Positions 1 through 6,508 of a DNA stretch of 6,514 bases are shown piece by piece (within the stretch, counting starts at the first letter, position 1; every line of letters starts with the position of its first letter). The translations under genes were made by a program, and so were the position numbers. Under the pieces are notes generated by a model. It searched no databases, was not told where the DNA came from, and saw only the letters and a list, made by a program, of their open reading frames with translations. Source of the DNA: Candidatus Parabacteroides intestinavium (GTDB taxonomy: Bacteria; Bacteroidota; Bacteroidia; Bacteroidales; Tannerellaceae); assembly GCA_019118725.1 (NCBI GenBank), contig DWYO01000193.1, positions 1 to 6,514 of the forward strand. Direction: 5' to 3'.

Positions 1-311
1 CTGCACGCCGTATCATGAAAGAGCAAATCGAGGAGCCTATATCCCCCGAAGTAATCGCGACTCAATTGGGTTTAGGCTATTCGTGGTTCCGACGTATGTT
101 TAAAGATTACACAGGCGTTTCGCCGGCACAATACCAAATCCAATTGCGCTTGATACGAGCCAAGGAATTATTGACACGGACTACATTGAACATTTCTGAA
201 ATAGCCTACCAACTGCATTTCGAGAATGCCGGACAATTCGCGACCTTCTTTAAGAAACGTGAAGGCTTGACTCCGTCCGAATACAGGAACAGATCAAAGG
301 TAGAAAGCTGA
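1..311 (+). CDS. AraC-family transcriptional regulator, C-terminal DNA-binding domain (5' end outside window)
   Basis: The reading frame is open from the left edge (first full codon at position 3) to the TGA at 309-311, so the gene is cut by the window. The methionine codon at 15 is probably internal. The roughly 100 visible residues form an AraC/XylS-type double helix-turn-helix. The first half contains GLGYSWFRRMFKDYTG followed by SPAQY, and a linker helix (LRLIRAKELL) joins it to the second half, with NISEIAYQLHFENAGQFATF and the family's closing TPSEYR. Such domains bind promoter DNA in the cytoplasm, usually as activators. The sensing domain is missing, so the ligand, and whether this is a stand-alone regulator or the tail of a hybrid two-component protein, cannot be told. 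The gene ends 44 bases before pbpC on the same strand. Control of pbpC is possible but nothing in the sequence shows it. Confidence 0.9.
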   Translation, partial: ARRIMKEQIEEPISPEVIATQLGLGYSWFRRMFKDYTGVSPAQYQIQLRLIRAKELLTRTTLNISEIAYQLHFENAGQFATFFKKREGLTPSEYRNRSKVES

Positions 312-355
312 ATACAAAAATCAGATGTTGGCAGATATTTGAATGCGTTGTTGGT

Positions 356-2716
356 ATGCAAAAGGTAAAAGTACAAATAGGATTAGCGACAGGATGCCTG
401 TTCCTGCTTATCGGGTGTCTGTTCCGTTTATGGGTTCCGCGTCCGCTTTTTACCCAGCCCTACTCTACTTTACTGTATTCTTCCGGAACATTATTAGGCG
501 CACGCATCGCCGCAGACGGACAATGGCGGTTTCCTCCGGATCAATCCGTTCCGGAGAAATTCGCTATCTGCCTGCAACAATATGAAGACAAGCGTTTCCG
601 TTATCATCCCGGAATAGATGTTCTGGCTCTGGCCCGTGCCGTCTACTTGAATATACAACAAAAACACATCGTGAGCGGAGGGAGCACGCTGACTATGCAA
701 CTGGCTCGCATCGCAAGAGGCAACCGTGAGCGCAACCTGTGGCAGAAATCCATCGAAATGCTTTGGGCCGTTTATCTAGAAGCAATCTATAGTAAAGACG
801 AGCTGTTATGCATGTATGCCTCTCACGCTCCCTTCGGGGGCAATGTGGTAGGGATCGAAGCTGCCTCATGGCGGTATTTCGGCAGAGACGCCAATGCCCT
901 TTCATGGGCTGAATATGCGACATTAGCCGTATTGCCCAACTCCCCCTCCTTAATCCACCCCGGACGTAACCGCTCTCGCTTGAAAGCAAAGAGAGACCGA
1001 TTGCTGTCTACCTTATATAAGGAGAATATCATCGACAAAACCACCTACGAATTGTCTTGTATGGAACCTTTGCCGGACAAGCCTTTGCCTTTGCCCGACG
1101 AAGCTCCCCATTGGTTAGAGCGATTGGCCTCCCGGCAACGGGGCGAACGGATCCAGACCTCTGTTCAGCCTATCCTACAACGACAGGTCCAGGCGTTGGT
1201 CAACCGGTATGCCGCAGACTATCGTTCCAATTATATATATAATGCCGCGACATTGGTTGCAGATGTAGAGACCGGAAAGGTTCTGGCGTATGCCGGGAAT
1301 GTGACCGACGCGCCTTCAACCGAAGGCTATCAGGTCGACCTGATTACCTCCCCGCGAAGCACCGGGAGCTTATTGAAGCCTTTCCTCTACGCGGCCATGC
1401 TGAACGATGGACTGATTCTTCCCTCTACCCTGATAGCTGATACACCTTTGAATATAAACGGATTCACGCCTCAGAACTTCAACAAGACTTTCTATGGGGC
1501 CGTACCTGCTCATACCGCCATAGAACGTTCCTTGAATGTACCGTTAGTACGGATGCTTTCCCAATATAATACCGGCAGGTTCATGACTTTGCTCAAGCAA
1601 TTAGGTATGACTACCCTGCATTTCTCGGAAGACCATTACGGCGCTTCGCTTATCTTAGGCGGAGCCGAAGGCACGCTATGGGACCTGTGCGGCATGTATG
1701 CTTCTTTAGCCCGCCAATTAAATCATTATCATTCCTATAACGGGCGTTATAATCCCCAAGATATCCATCCGCTTACTACTCAGGCATTTCTCCGGTCGGA
1801 TTCCATTCCTCATATTTTTGACAAGCGGCTTAAAGACGCCTCCTTTTTATCTTACGCTTCGGTCTGGTTCGCATTCGAAGCCATGTCCGAACTTAACCGC
1901 CCGGAAGAAGAAATGGATTGGCAACAATTTTCTTCCATGAAACGTATCGCCTGGAAAACAGGAACCAGTTTCGGAGGACGAGATGCTTGGGCGATTGGTG
2001 TCACCCCTCGCTATGTAGTAGGTGTTTGGGTAGGAAATGCCAATGGAGAAGGACGCCCGGGCTTGACTGGCGTGGGGTATGCCGCCCCTATCCTATTCGA
2101 CATCTTTTCTTTACTTCCCGATACTCCTTGGTTTGATAAGCCCTATGATGAAATGGAAAAGCTTCCGATTTGCCATCAGAGCGGGCATAAAGCTTCCTCG
2201 CTATGCACACAAATTGATACGATCTACATCCCCCGCTCTGGCATATCTACTCCGGTATGTCCTTACCATCAGTTGGTTCATCTGTCAGAAGACGGACGTT
2301 ATCGGGTAAACAGCTCCTGCGAATCGGTAAGCAAAATGAAGAACAGCTCTTGGTTTATCCTGCCTCCGGCACAAGCCTACTATTATCGTAACTATCACAT
2401 AGATTATCAGCCTTTGCCCCCCTTAAAACCCGGATGCGAAGAGGAGCAGTCCCGGCAAATGGCCATTCTTTATCCGGAGCATCATTCCGTACTCTATCTG
2501 CCTAAAGGTTTTTCTCATACTCCGGAGAAAATTGTATTGAAAGCGACTCATATAAGAACCAATGCCACTATCTTTTGGCATTTGGACGATGTATATATAG
2601 GTGAAACACAGCAACAGCACCAGTTGGCTTGCTTCATCGAACCGGGCAATCATATCCTGACAATAATAGACGATAACGGGAACCGGCGGAGTATCCTTTT
2701 TGAAGTAAAGGAGTAA
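356..2716 (+). CDS. pbpC: Penicillin-binding protein 1C: bifunctional peptidoglycan glycosyltransferase/transpeptidase
   Basis: This 786-residue class A penicillin-binding protein would polymerise lipid II into glycan strands and cross-link their peptides on the outer face of the inner membrane. Residues 8-27 form one N-terminal hydrophobic anchor. The GT51 glycosyltransferase domain (about 55-235) has EDKRF at 77-81 with candidate catalytic Glu77, GGSTLTMQLAR at 108-118, and Glu134 in the third motif. The transpeptidase domain (about 290-560) has Ser338-x-x-Lys341 in STGSLLKP, Ser392-Leu-Asn394, and Lys534-Thr-Gly-Thr537, so all three active-site boxes are intact. A Cys-containing segment follows (Cys606, Cys617, Cys635, His638, Cys655). 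The end (about 697-784) resembles the BiPBP_C domain, which marks the PBP1C type. ATG 356 is the first in-frame ATG and places the anchor at the N-terminus; no Shine-Dalgarno sequence is visible. PBP1C genes often neighbour an alpha-2-macroglobulin gene, but here an AraC regulator lies upstream and a convergent gene downstream. The lipobox-like LIGC at 18-21 is probably coincidental. Confidence 0.96.
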   Translation: MQKVKVQIGLATGCLFLLIGCLFRLWVPRPLFTQPYSTLLYSSGTLLGARIAADGQWRFPPDQSVPEKFAICLQQYEDKRFRYHPGIDVLALARAVYLNIQQKHIVSGGSTLTMQLARIARGNRERNLWQKSIEMLWAVYLEAIYSKDELLCMYASHAPFGGNVVGIEAASWRYFGRDANALSWAEYATLAVLPNSPSLIHPGRNRSRLKAKRDRLLSTLYKENIIDKTTYELSCMEPLPDKPLPLPDEAPHWLERLASRQRGERIQTSVQPILQRQVQALVNRYAADYRSNYIYNAATLVADVETGKVLAYAGNVTDAPSTEGYQVDLITSPRSTGSLLKPFLYAAMLNDGLILPSTLIADTPLNINGFTPQNFNKTFYGAVPAHTAIERSLNVPLVRMLSQYNTGRFMTLLKQLGMTTLHFSEDHYGASLILGGAEGTLWDLCGMYASLARQLNHYHSYNGRYNPQDIHPLTTQAFLRSDSIPHIFDKRLKDASFLSYASVWFAFEAMSELNRPEEEMDWQQFSSMKRIAWKTGTSFGGRDAWAIGVTPRYVVGVWVGNANGEGRPGLTGVGYAAPILFDIFSLLPDTPWFDKPYDEMEKLPICHQSGHKASSLCTQIDTIYIPRSGISTPVCPYHQLVHLSEDGRYRVNSSCESVSKMKNSSWFILPPAQAYYYRNYHIDYQPLPPLKPGCEEEQSRQMAILYPEHHSVLYLPKGFSHTPEKIVLKATHIRTNATIFWHLDDVYIGETQQQHQLACFIEPGNHILTIIDDNGNRRSILFEVKE

Positions 2717-2726
2717 TAAAGAAAGA

Positions 2727-2763
2727 GGGCCGGTGTGTCAGAACAGATAAGACACACCAGCCC
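2727..2763. terminator. Probable bidirectional intrinsic terminator between convergent pbpC and GH92 genes
   Basis: The arms GGGCCGGTGTGTC (2727-2739) and GACACACCAGCCC (2751-2763) pair over 13 positions with a single C/A mismatch (2731 against 2759), around an 11-base loop. The hairpin sits in the 70-base gap between the two convergent stop codons. On the minus strand it is followed by a T-rich run (CTCTTTCTTTATTA), which favours termination of the mannosidase transcript. On the plus strand the following bases (CCCTTGTTATTG) are less T-rich, so termination of pbpC may be weaker. Function is inferred from structure and position. Confidence 0.8.
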
Positions 2764-2786
2764 CCCTTGTTATTGTCAACTAAAGA

Positions 2787-5090
2787 TTATCTCTTCTCAT
2801 TAGAGAATGAATACGGAGCATCTTCAGGTTGGGTTCCACGCTGCTTGTTAGGCTTGTCTCCCATTTCAATATCCAAAACTCCACCTTTCATCATTTCATT
2901 GTAATCCAGATAATTCTTAGTATAGTCTTTACCATTGAACTTCATAGACTCAATGTAGATATTCTCATGGCTATTTTCCGGTGCATTAATCACCAAGCTC
3001 TTGCCATTCTCAAAATGAAGAATAGCCTTCTTGAATAACGGCGCACCTAAAACATACTGAGAACTTCCCGGACATACCGGATAGAAACCTAACGCAGAGA
3101 ATACATACCAAGCTGAGGTTTGTCCGTTATCCTCATCTCCGCAATAACCGTCCGGACCCGGAGTGTACATACGATCCATTACCTGACGCAACCAGTATTG
3201 AGCCTTCCAAGGTTCACCGGCATAATTATACAGATAAATCATGTGCTGGATAGGCTGGTTACCATGCGCATAGTTACCCATGTTCATAACCGTCATTTCA
3301 CGAATCTCATGGATTACACCTCCATAATAGCTGTCATCAAACAAAGGCGGGACAGAGAATACAGAATCCAGCATCTGGACGAACTCGGCATTGCCTCCCA
3401 TCAGGTTAATCAATCCCTGCGGGTCATGGAATACCGACCAAGAATAGTGCCAGCTATTACCCTCTGTAAAGGCATCACCCCATTTTAACGGAGAGAACGG
3501 AGACTGGAACTTGCCGTCTTTATTCTTTCCACGCATCAGCTTGCTTTCCGGATCATACAAGTTCTTGTAATTCATCGCACGTTTAGCGAACAGATCGATT
3601 TCACTCTTCGGGCGCTTCAATTCCTTTGCCAACTGATAAATACACCAGTCATCATAAGCATATTCCAACGTACGAGCCGCATTTTCCCGGATATTCACGT
3701 CATAAGGCACATAACCCAACTCATTGTAATACTGATATCCTAAACGTCCGGAAGAAGAAACAGTAGGATGAACCCCGTTCACCGAAGCCATCAACCCCTT
3801 CCACAAGGTTTCCGGATCATCTACTTTAACGCCTTTCAGATAAGCGTCAGCCAGAACGGATGCCGTATTATTACCTACCATACAACCCCGATGTCCCGGG
3901 CTTGACCATTCCGGATAGAAGCCGCTTTCACGATAAGCATTCAAGAAGCTTTCCTGCATCTCTTTGTTGACCGACGGGAACATCATATTCAAGAACGGGA
4001 ACAAGCAACGGAACGTATCCCATACGCCTGTACCTGTATAATAATATCCCGGAAGCACCTCGCCTGTGGTCGGGCTATAATGCACTGCCTTGCCTGACTT
4101 GTCTATTTCATAGAATTTATGCGGGAAAAGCAAAGCGCGGTACATACAAGAATAGAACACACGATATTGGTCTAAGTTTCCGCCATCCACTTCGATACGT
4201 CCCAACAACTCATTCCAAGCCTTCTTGCCATCTTCTTTGATTTTATCAAAACTATCATTTCCCAACTCTTTCATATTGAGTTCAGCCTGCTCAAAGCTGA
4301 TGAACGAAGAAGCTACCTTTGCATGAACCACCTCGCCTTTACGGGTCTTAAATCCGATGATGGCACCGGCATGATTAGCCTCCTGCTCCAACTTGCCTTC
4401 GGTCAAAGTGCCATCGGCTACCGTAGCCTGATAGGTAAAAGGCTTATCGAACTGGATAATAAAATAATTCTTAAACCCTTCCGGTACACCACCACTATTT
4501 TTCGTGGTATAACCGATGATCTTGTTCTCTTCCGGAACGACCTTTACATACGAACCCTTATCGAACGGGTCTACGGCTACATACGAATGTTCGTTTTCCG
4601 GGAAAGTAAAGCGGAACATAGCGGCACGATCCGTTGGCGTAAGTTCCGTCACAATGTCATACTCAGCCAGATATACCTTATAATAATAAGGCTTTGATAT
4701 TTCGCCTTTGTGCGAAAACCAGCTGGCACGCTTCTGCATGTCAAACTCCGGCTTATTGACCATCGGCATAATTGAGAACTGACCGAAATCATTGATCCAC
4801 GGACTCGGCTGGTGAGTTTGCTTGAACCCGTTAATTTTGGTCGCAGTATATTGATACTGCCAACCGTCTCCCATCTTTCCGGTCTGAGGAGTCCAGAAGT
4901 TCATTCCCCACGGACGAGCTGTAGCCGGGTACGTATTTCCCGTTGAAAGCTCAAAGGTAGACTCCGAACCCATCAATGGATTCACATATTCTACCGGATC
5001 AAAAGTTTCCGTTGCCTGTACATTCAAGGATTGCCCCATCCACATCAAGGATGCAACCCATGCAACAGCCCAAAAATTTTTTCTTTTCAT
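2787..5090 (-). CDS. Exported GH92 alpha-mannosidase, probably alpha-1,2-specific
   Basis: This 767-residue protein has the full length of glycoside hydrolase family 92, the calcium-dependent inverting exo-alpha-mannosidases. Residues 1-26 look like a type I signal peptide (MKRKN, hydrophobic stretch, cleavage after VQA). No lipobox cysteine is present, so a periplasmic location is likely. The N-terminal beta domain covers about 30-280 and the (alpha/alpha)6 catalytic domain about 300-745. Family motifs include VWDTFRCLFP (357-366), TEGNSWHYSW (542-551), AHGNQPIQHMIYLYNYAG (608-625) and GDEDNGQTSAWY (651-662). Glu543 is the candidate general acid; Asp652 and Asp654 are the candidate base pair. 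As I recall it, BT3990 uses Glu533, Asp642 and Asp644, with Trp88, His584 and Glu585 giving alpha-1,2 specificity. Trp98, His594 and Glu595 here sit at the same +10 offset. Likely substrates are alpha-mannosides from high-mannose N-glycans or yeast mannan. The start lies 28 bases after the peptidase stop with no promoter between, so co-transcription is likely. The family call is firm; linkage specificity is inferred. Confidence 0.95.
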   Translation of the reverse strand: MKRKNFWAVAWVASLMWMGQSLNVQATETFDPVEYVNPLMGSESTFELSTGNTYPATARPWGMNFWTPQTGKMGDGWQYQYTATKINGFKQTHQPSPWINDFGQFSIMPMVNKPEFDMQKRASWFSHKGEISKPYYYKVYLAEYDIVTELTPTDRAAMFRFTFPENEHSYVAVDPFDKGSYVKVVPEENKIIGYTTKNSGGVPEGFKNYFIIQFDKPFTYQATVADGTLTEGKLEQEANHAGAIIGFKTRKGEVVHAKVASSFISFEQAELNMKELGNDSFDKIKEDGKKAWNELLGRIEVDGGNLDQYRVFYSCMYRALLFPHKFYEIDKSGKAVHYSPTTGEVLPGYYYTGTGVWDTFRCLFPFLNMMFPSVNKEMQESFLNAYRESGFYPEWSSPGHRGCMVGNNTASVLADAYLKGVKVDDPETLWKGLMASVNGVHPTVSSSGRLGYQYYNELGYVPYDVNIRENAARTLEYAYDDWCIYQLAKELKRPKSEIDLFAKRAMNYKNLYDPESKLMRGKNKDGKFQSPFSPLKWGDAFTEGNSWHYSWSVFHDPQGLINLMGGNAEFVQMLDSVFSVPPLFDDSYYGGVIHEIREMTVMNMGNYAHGNQPIQHMIYLYNYAGEPWKAQYWLRQVMDRMYTPGPDGYCGDEDNGQTSAWYVFSALGFYPVCPGSSQYVLGAPLFKKAILHFENGKSLVINAPENSHENIYIESMKFNGKDYTKNYLDYNEMMKGGVLDIEMGDKPNKQRGTQPEDAPYSFSNEKR

Positions 5091-5118
5091 GATACGTTTT
5101 TTATATGAATAATTAATA

Positions 5119-6123
5119 TTAGAAATCTTTCTCGTTGGCCAGATTCCACATATTCAGGAATGAAGCCTTTGTAATATCTACCACCTTGTCCCAATTAATC
5201 TTATTGGCATGATCACCGGGCTGGTGATAATCCGGATGTGCATCCGTATGATACCAGATAATCGGAATACCCAACTTGGCGAAAGTTCCGTTATCACTTC
5301 CCCCTACGGGGTTATCCCAAGCGCGATAATTCGGCTTCAGTTTCAGGTCATACTCTTCGATGTCCTCTTTCAGCCATTGTTCGAATACGGGATGCGCCGC
5401 GGTATAGAAATAAACAACATGCTGCGGATTCGATTCATCGTTATTCCGCCCGATCATGTCAAAATTCAGATATCCCTGTACCTTGTTTATATCGGGAAAG
5501 GTCTGAGCAAAGGCCCGTGAACCCAGCAAGCCCTTTTCCTCTCCGTCCCAAAACGCGAAAATAACCGTACGTTCAGGCTGCTCGCCAGCCACTTGAAAAG
5601 CACGGGCTATCTGCAACACGGCTGATACACCGGAGGCATTATCATCCGCTCCGTTATAGATCTGATCGCCATCCAGCATCCAGTCATAGCCTATATGATC
5701 GTAATGCGCTCCCACAATCACATATTCATCCGTTTTCTTTCCGGGAATAACCGCCAAAATATTATTCAGATCCAACTTCTGATGCACCTTATCCTTGAGT
5801 TTGGCAATAGAGTCCGGCTCTACTTGCCACCGTTGGTTCTTAAGCTGACGTTCTGCATGATAAACTTCAAAAGGATGATAATAAGATTCGCCCAAAGGCT
5901 GGACACCCAGTGACTTCAGGACAGAAACAATATAATGTCCTGCGATCCTTCCTTCGGGAGTACCCGCTTCACGTCCTTTCAGTTCATCGCTGGCTAAAAA
6001 TTCGATATGAGCTTCGGCGGTTTGTCTGTTGATTGATGCTACACCTTTCTTCTCCGGAGAAGACGCAAATAGAGAAGATGCAGCAAACAGAGAAAGTGTA
6101 CATAAAATAGCTTTTCGATTCAT
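5119..6123 (-). CDS. Secreted M28-family zinc metallopeptidase (aminopeptidase type)
   Basis: This 334-residue exported peptidase probably removes N-terminal residues from peptides, using two zinc ions, in the periplasm or outside the cell. A signal peptide covers about 1-20 (MNRK, hydrophobic stretch, cleavage near LFA-SS) and has no credible lipobox. By comparison with the Aeromonas aminopeptidase family, the ligand set is complete: His140 in GAHYDHIG, bridging Asp160 in GADDNASG, Glu195 (catalytic base) and Glu196 (ligand) in DGEEKGLLGS, Asp222 in NFDMIGRN, and His300 in DYHQPGD. The domain is compact with no evident PA-domain insertion. M28 also contains glutaminyl cyclase-like members, but the paired Glu of the EE motif favours a peptidase. 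Substrate residue preference cannot be read from the sequence. The ATG at 6123 gives a proper signal peptide and lies about 30 bases below a consensus promoter. The GH92 gene follows after 28 bases, so the two probably form an operon. Confidence 0.94.
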   Translation of the reverse strand: MNRKAILCTLSLFAASSLFASSPEKKGVASINRQTAEAHIEFLASDELKGREAGTPEGRIAGHYIVSVLKSLGVQPLGESYYHPFEVYHAERQLKNQRWQVEPDSIAKLKDKVHQKLDLNNILAVIPGKKTDEYVIVGAHYDHIGYDWMLDGDQIYNGADDNASGVSAVLQIARAFQVAGEQPERTVIFAFWDGEEKGLLGSRAFAQTFPDINKVQGYLNFDMIGRNNDESNPQHVVYFYTAAHPVFEQWLKEDIEEYDLKLKPNYRAWDNPVGGSDNGTFAKLGIPIIWYHTDAHPDYHQPGDHANKINWDKVVDITKASFLNMWNLANEKDF

Positions 6124-6152
6124 ATTATTTGTATTTATTGTTAATCCCGTTA

Positions 6153-6182
6153 CAAAGCTATAAAAAATAACCGGATTTCAAG
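6153..6182 (-). promoter_or_regulatory. Bacteroidetes-type promoter for the M28-GH92 operon
   Basis: On the minus strand the -7 box is TAGCTTTG (6160-6153), a full match to the Bacteroidetes consensus TAnnTTTG. Upstream lies CTTG (6182-6179), containing the -33 TTG, separated by 18 bases. Transcription should start near 6147, giving a leader of about 24 A/T-rich bases before the ATG at 6123, without a Shine-Dalgarno sequence. The match and spacing are seen directly; activity is inferred. Confidence 0.75.
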
Positions 6183-6211
6183 TAAATACATAAAAAAAGG
6201 TACTTCCTTTC

Positions 6212-6230
6212 TGCAAAATCAATTTTTGCA
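6212..6230. repeat. Inverted repeat upstream of the M28 promoter, possible operator
   Basis: TGCAAAA (6212-6218) and TTTTGCA (6224-6230) are perfect 7-base arms around the 5-base spacer TCAAT. The repeat ends about 30 bases upstream of the -33 element, where activators often bind. The arms are A/T-rich and short, so chance is a real alternative. It could also be a transcript hairpin belonging to the upstream gene. Confidence 0.35.
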
Positions 6231-6232
6231 TC

Positions 6233-6282
6233 AAAAAGTCCCCACCTCTTGGATCCCTTACCAACCTTGAAGGTGGCAAGAG
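6233..6282 (-). other. Foldable intergenic stretch ending in a T run, possible weak terminator
   Basis: Plus-strand CCACCT (6242-6247) can pair with AGGTGG (6271-6276), while CTCTTG (6246-6251) can pair with CAAGAG (6277-6282). The two 6-bp pairings overlap and cross, so they compete. A local hairpin at 6261-6276 (six pairs, one bulged A, TGA loop) is a third option. On the minus strand the stretch ends in GGGGAC followed by five T (6237-6233). It lies between the small upstream gene and the peptidase promoter, a fitting place for a terminator, but no single strong stem is present. Confidence 0.2.
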
Positions 6283-6322
6283 ATGTCATCTAGTTTCTTC
6301 TTACTTTTTTACATCAACTCAG

Positions 6323-6344
6323 GGCTATTGTTAGCCTAAACAAT
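6323..6344 (-). other. Two overlapping, mutually exclusive short hairpins at the end of the small ORF
   Basis: GGCTA-TTGT-TAGCC (6323-6336, five pairs and a four-base loop) overlaps ATTGTT-AGCCTA-AACAAT (6327-6344, six pairs and a six-base loop). They share bases and cannot form together. The outer edge touches the TGA stop of the small reading frame (6346-6344). No T run follows, so it is not a typical intrinsic terminator. Stems this short often arise by chance. Confidence 0.25.
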
Positions 6345-6508
6345 CAATTTGCGGATCCCGTCATATTCAAAGAATGCTCCAAACGACGAATTTCTGCATT
6401 CAGCATCTGGCATTTCCAACCATTCTTCATAGACTGATAACGATCCAACTGATAGCGCAACACAGCTAAAGCTTTTGTTACATTGTCATTTTTTTCCATC
6501 ATATTCAT
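6344..6508 (-). CDS. Possible small helical protein of unknown function (54 residues, possibly 5'-truncated)
   Basis: A minus-strand frame runs from ATG at 6508 to TGA at 6346-6344 and encodes 54 residues starting MNMMEKNDNV and ending NMTGSAN. I do not recognise it. It is charged and lacks a signal peptide or membrane segment, so it would be cytoplasmic. The middle, about residues 11-48 (ALAVLRYQLDRYQ, AEIRRLEHSL), looks helical with leucine and other hydrophobic residues spaced as in a short coiled coil, and has one cysteine (Cys33). The frame remains open to the right edge, so the true start may lie outside the window; ATG codons at 6502 and 6499 are also possible starts. It precedes the peptidase gene on the same strand by 220 bases. 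The intervening promoter argues against strict co-transcription. Evidence is the open frame and protein-like composition only. Confidence 0.45.
   Translation of the reverse strand: MNMMEKNDNVTKALAVLRYQLDRYQSMKNGWKCQMLNAEIRRLEHSLNMTGSAN

Noticed and set aside
334..341. GATATTTG just upstream of pbpC, close to the -7 consensus TAnnTTTG.
   Set aside because: The first base is wrong, no TTG lies at the right distance upstream, and the predicted start would leave a leader of only about eight bases.
343..585. An 80-residue open frame on the plus strand overlapping the start of pbpC.
   Set aside because: It overlaps the pbpC anchor and early GT51 region in another frame, has an arginine-rich composition with no recognisable domain, and pbpC is clearly the real gene.
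494..1044. Three antisense open frames of 68-98 residues within pbpC.
   Set aside because: They lie opposite conserved glycosyltransferase coding sequence, show no domain or signal features, and have no promoter or leader of their own.
3120..3488. A 122-residue plus-strand open frame opposite the GH92 gene.
   Set aside because: It mirrors the conserved catalytic motifs of the mannosidase (including GDEDNGQ and GNQP), which explains the open frame; its own sequence shows no domain.
3306..3488. The GH92 gene as part of a polysaccharide utilization locus.
   Set aside because: No SusC, SusD, surface-glycan-binding protein or hybrid two-component sensor is visible in the window; the flanking genes are a peptidase and pbpC.
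4323..4697. A 124-residue plus-strand open frame opposite the GH92 N-terminal domain.
   Set aside because: It is fully antisense to an intact gene and rich in Ile and Arg from reverse-complement codons, with no independent evidence for expression.
5209..5913. Two plus-strand open frames of 103 and 72 residues opposite the M28 gene.
   Set aside because: Both are antisense shadows of conserved peptidase sequence with no recognisable protein features.
6251..6358. Two copies of GGATCCC (6251 and 6353) near the right end.
   Set aside because: A 7-base coincidence; the flanking bases differ, and one copy lies inside the small reading frame. There is no sign of a mobile element.
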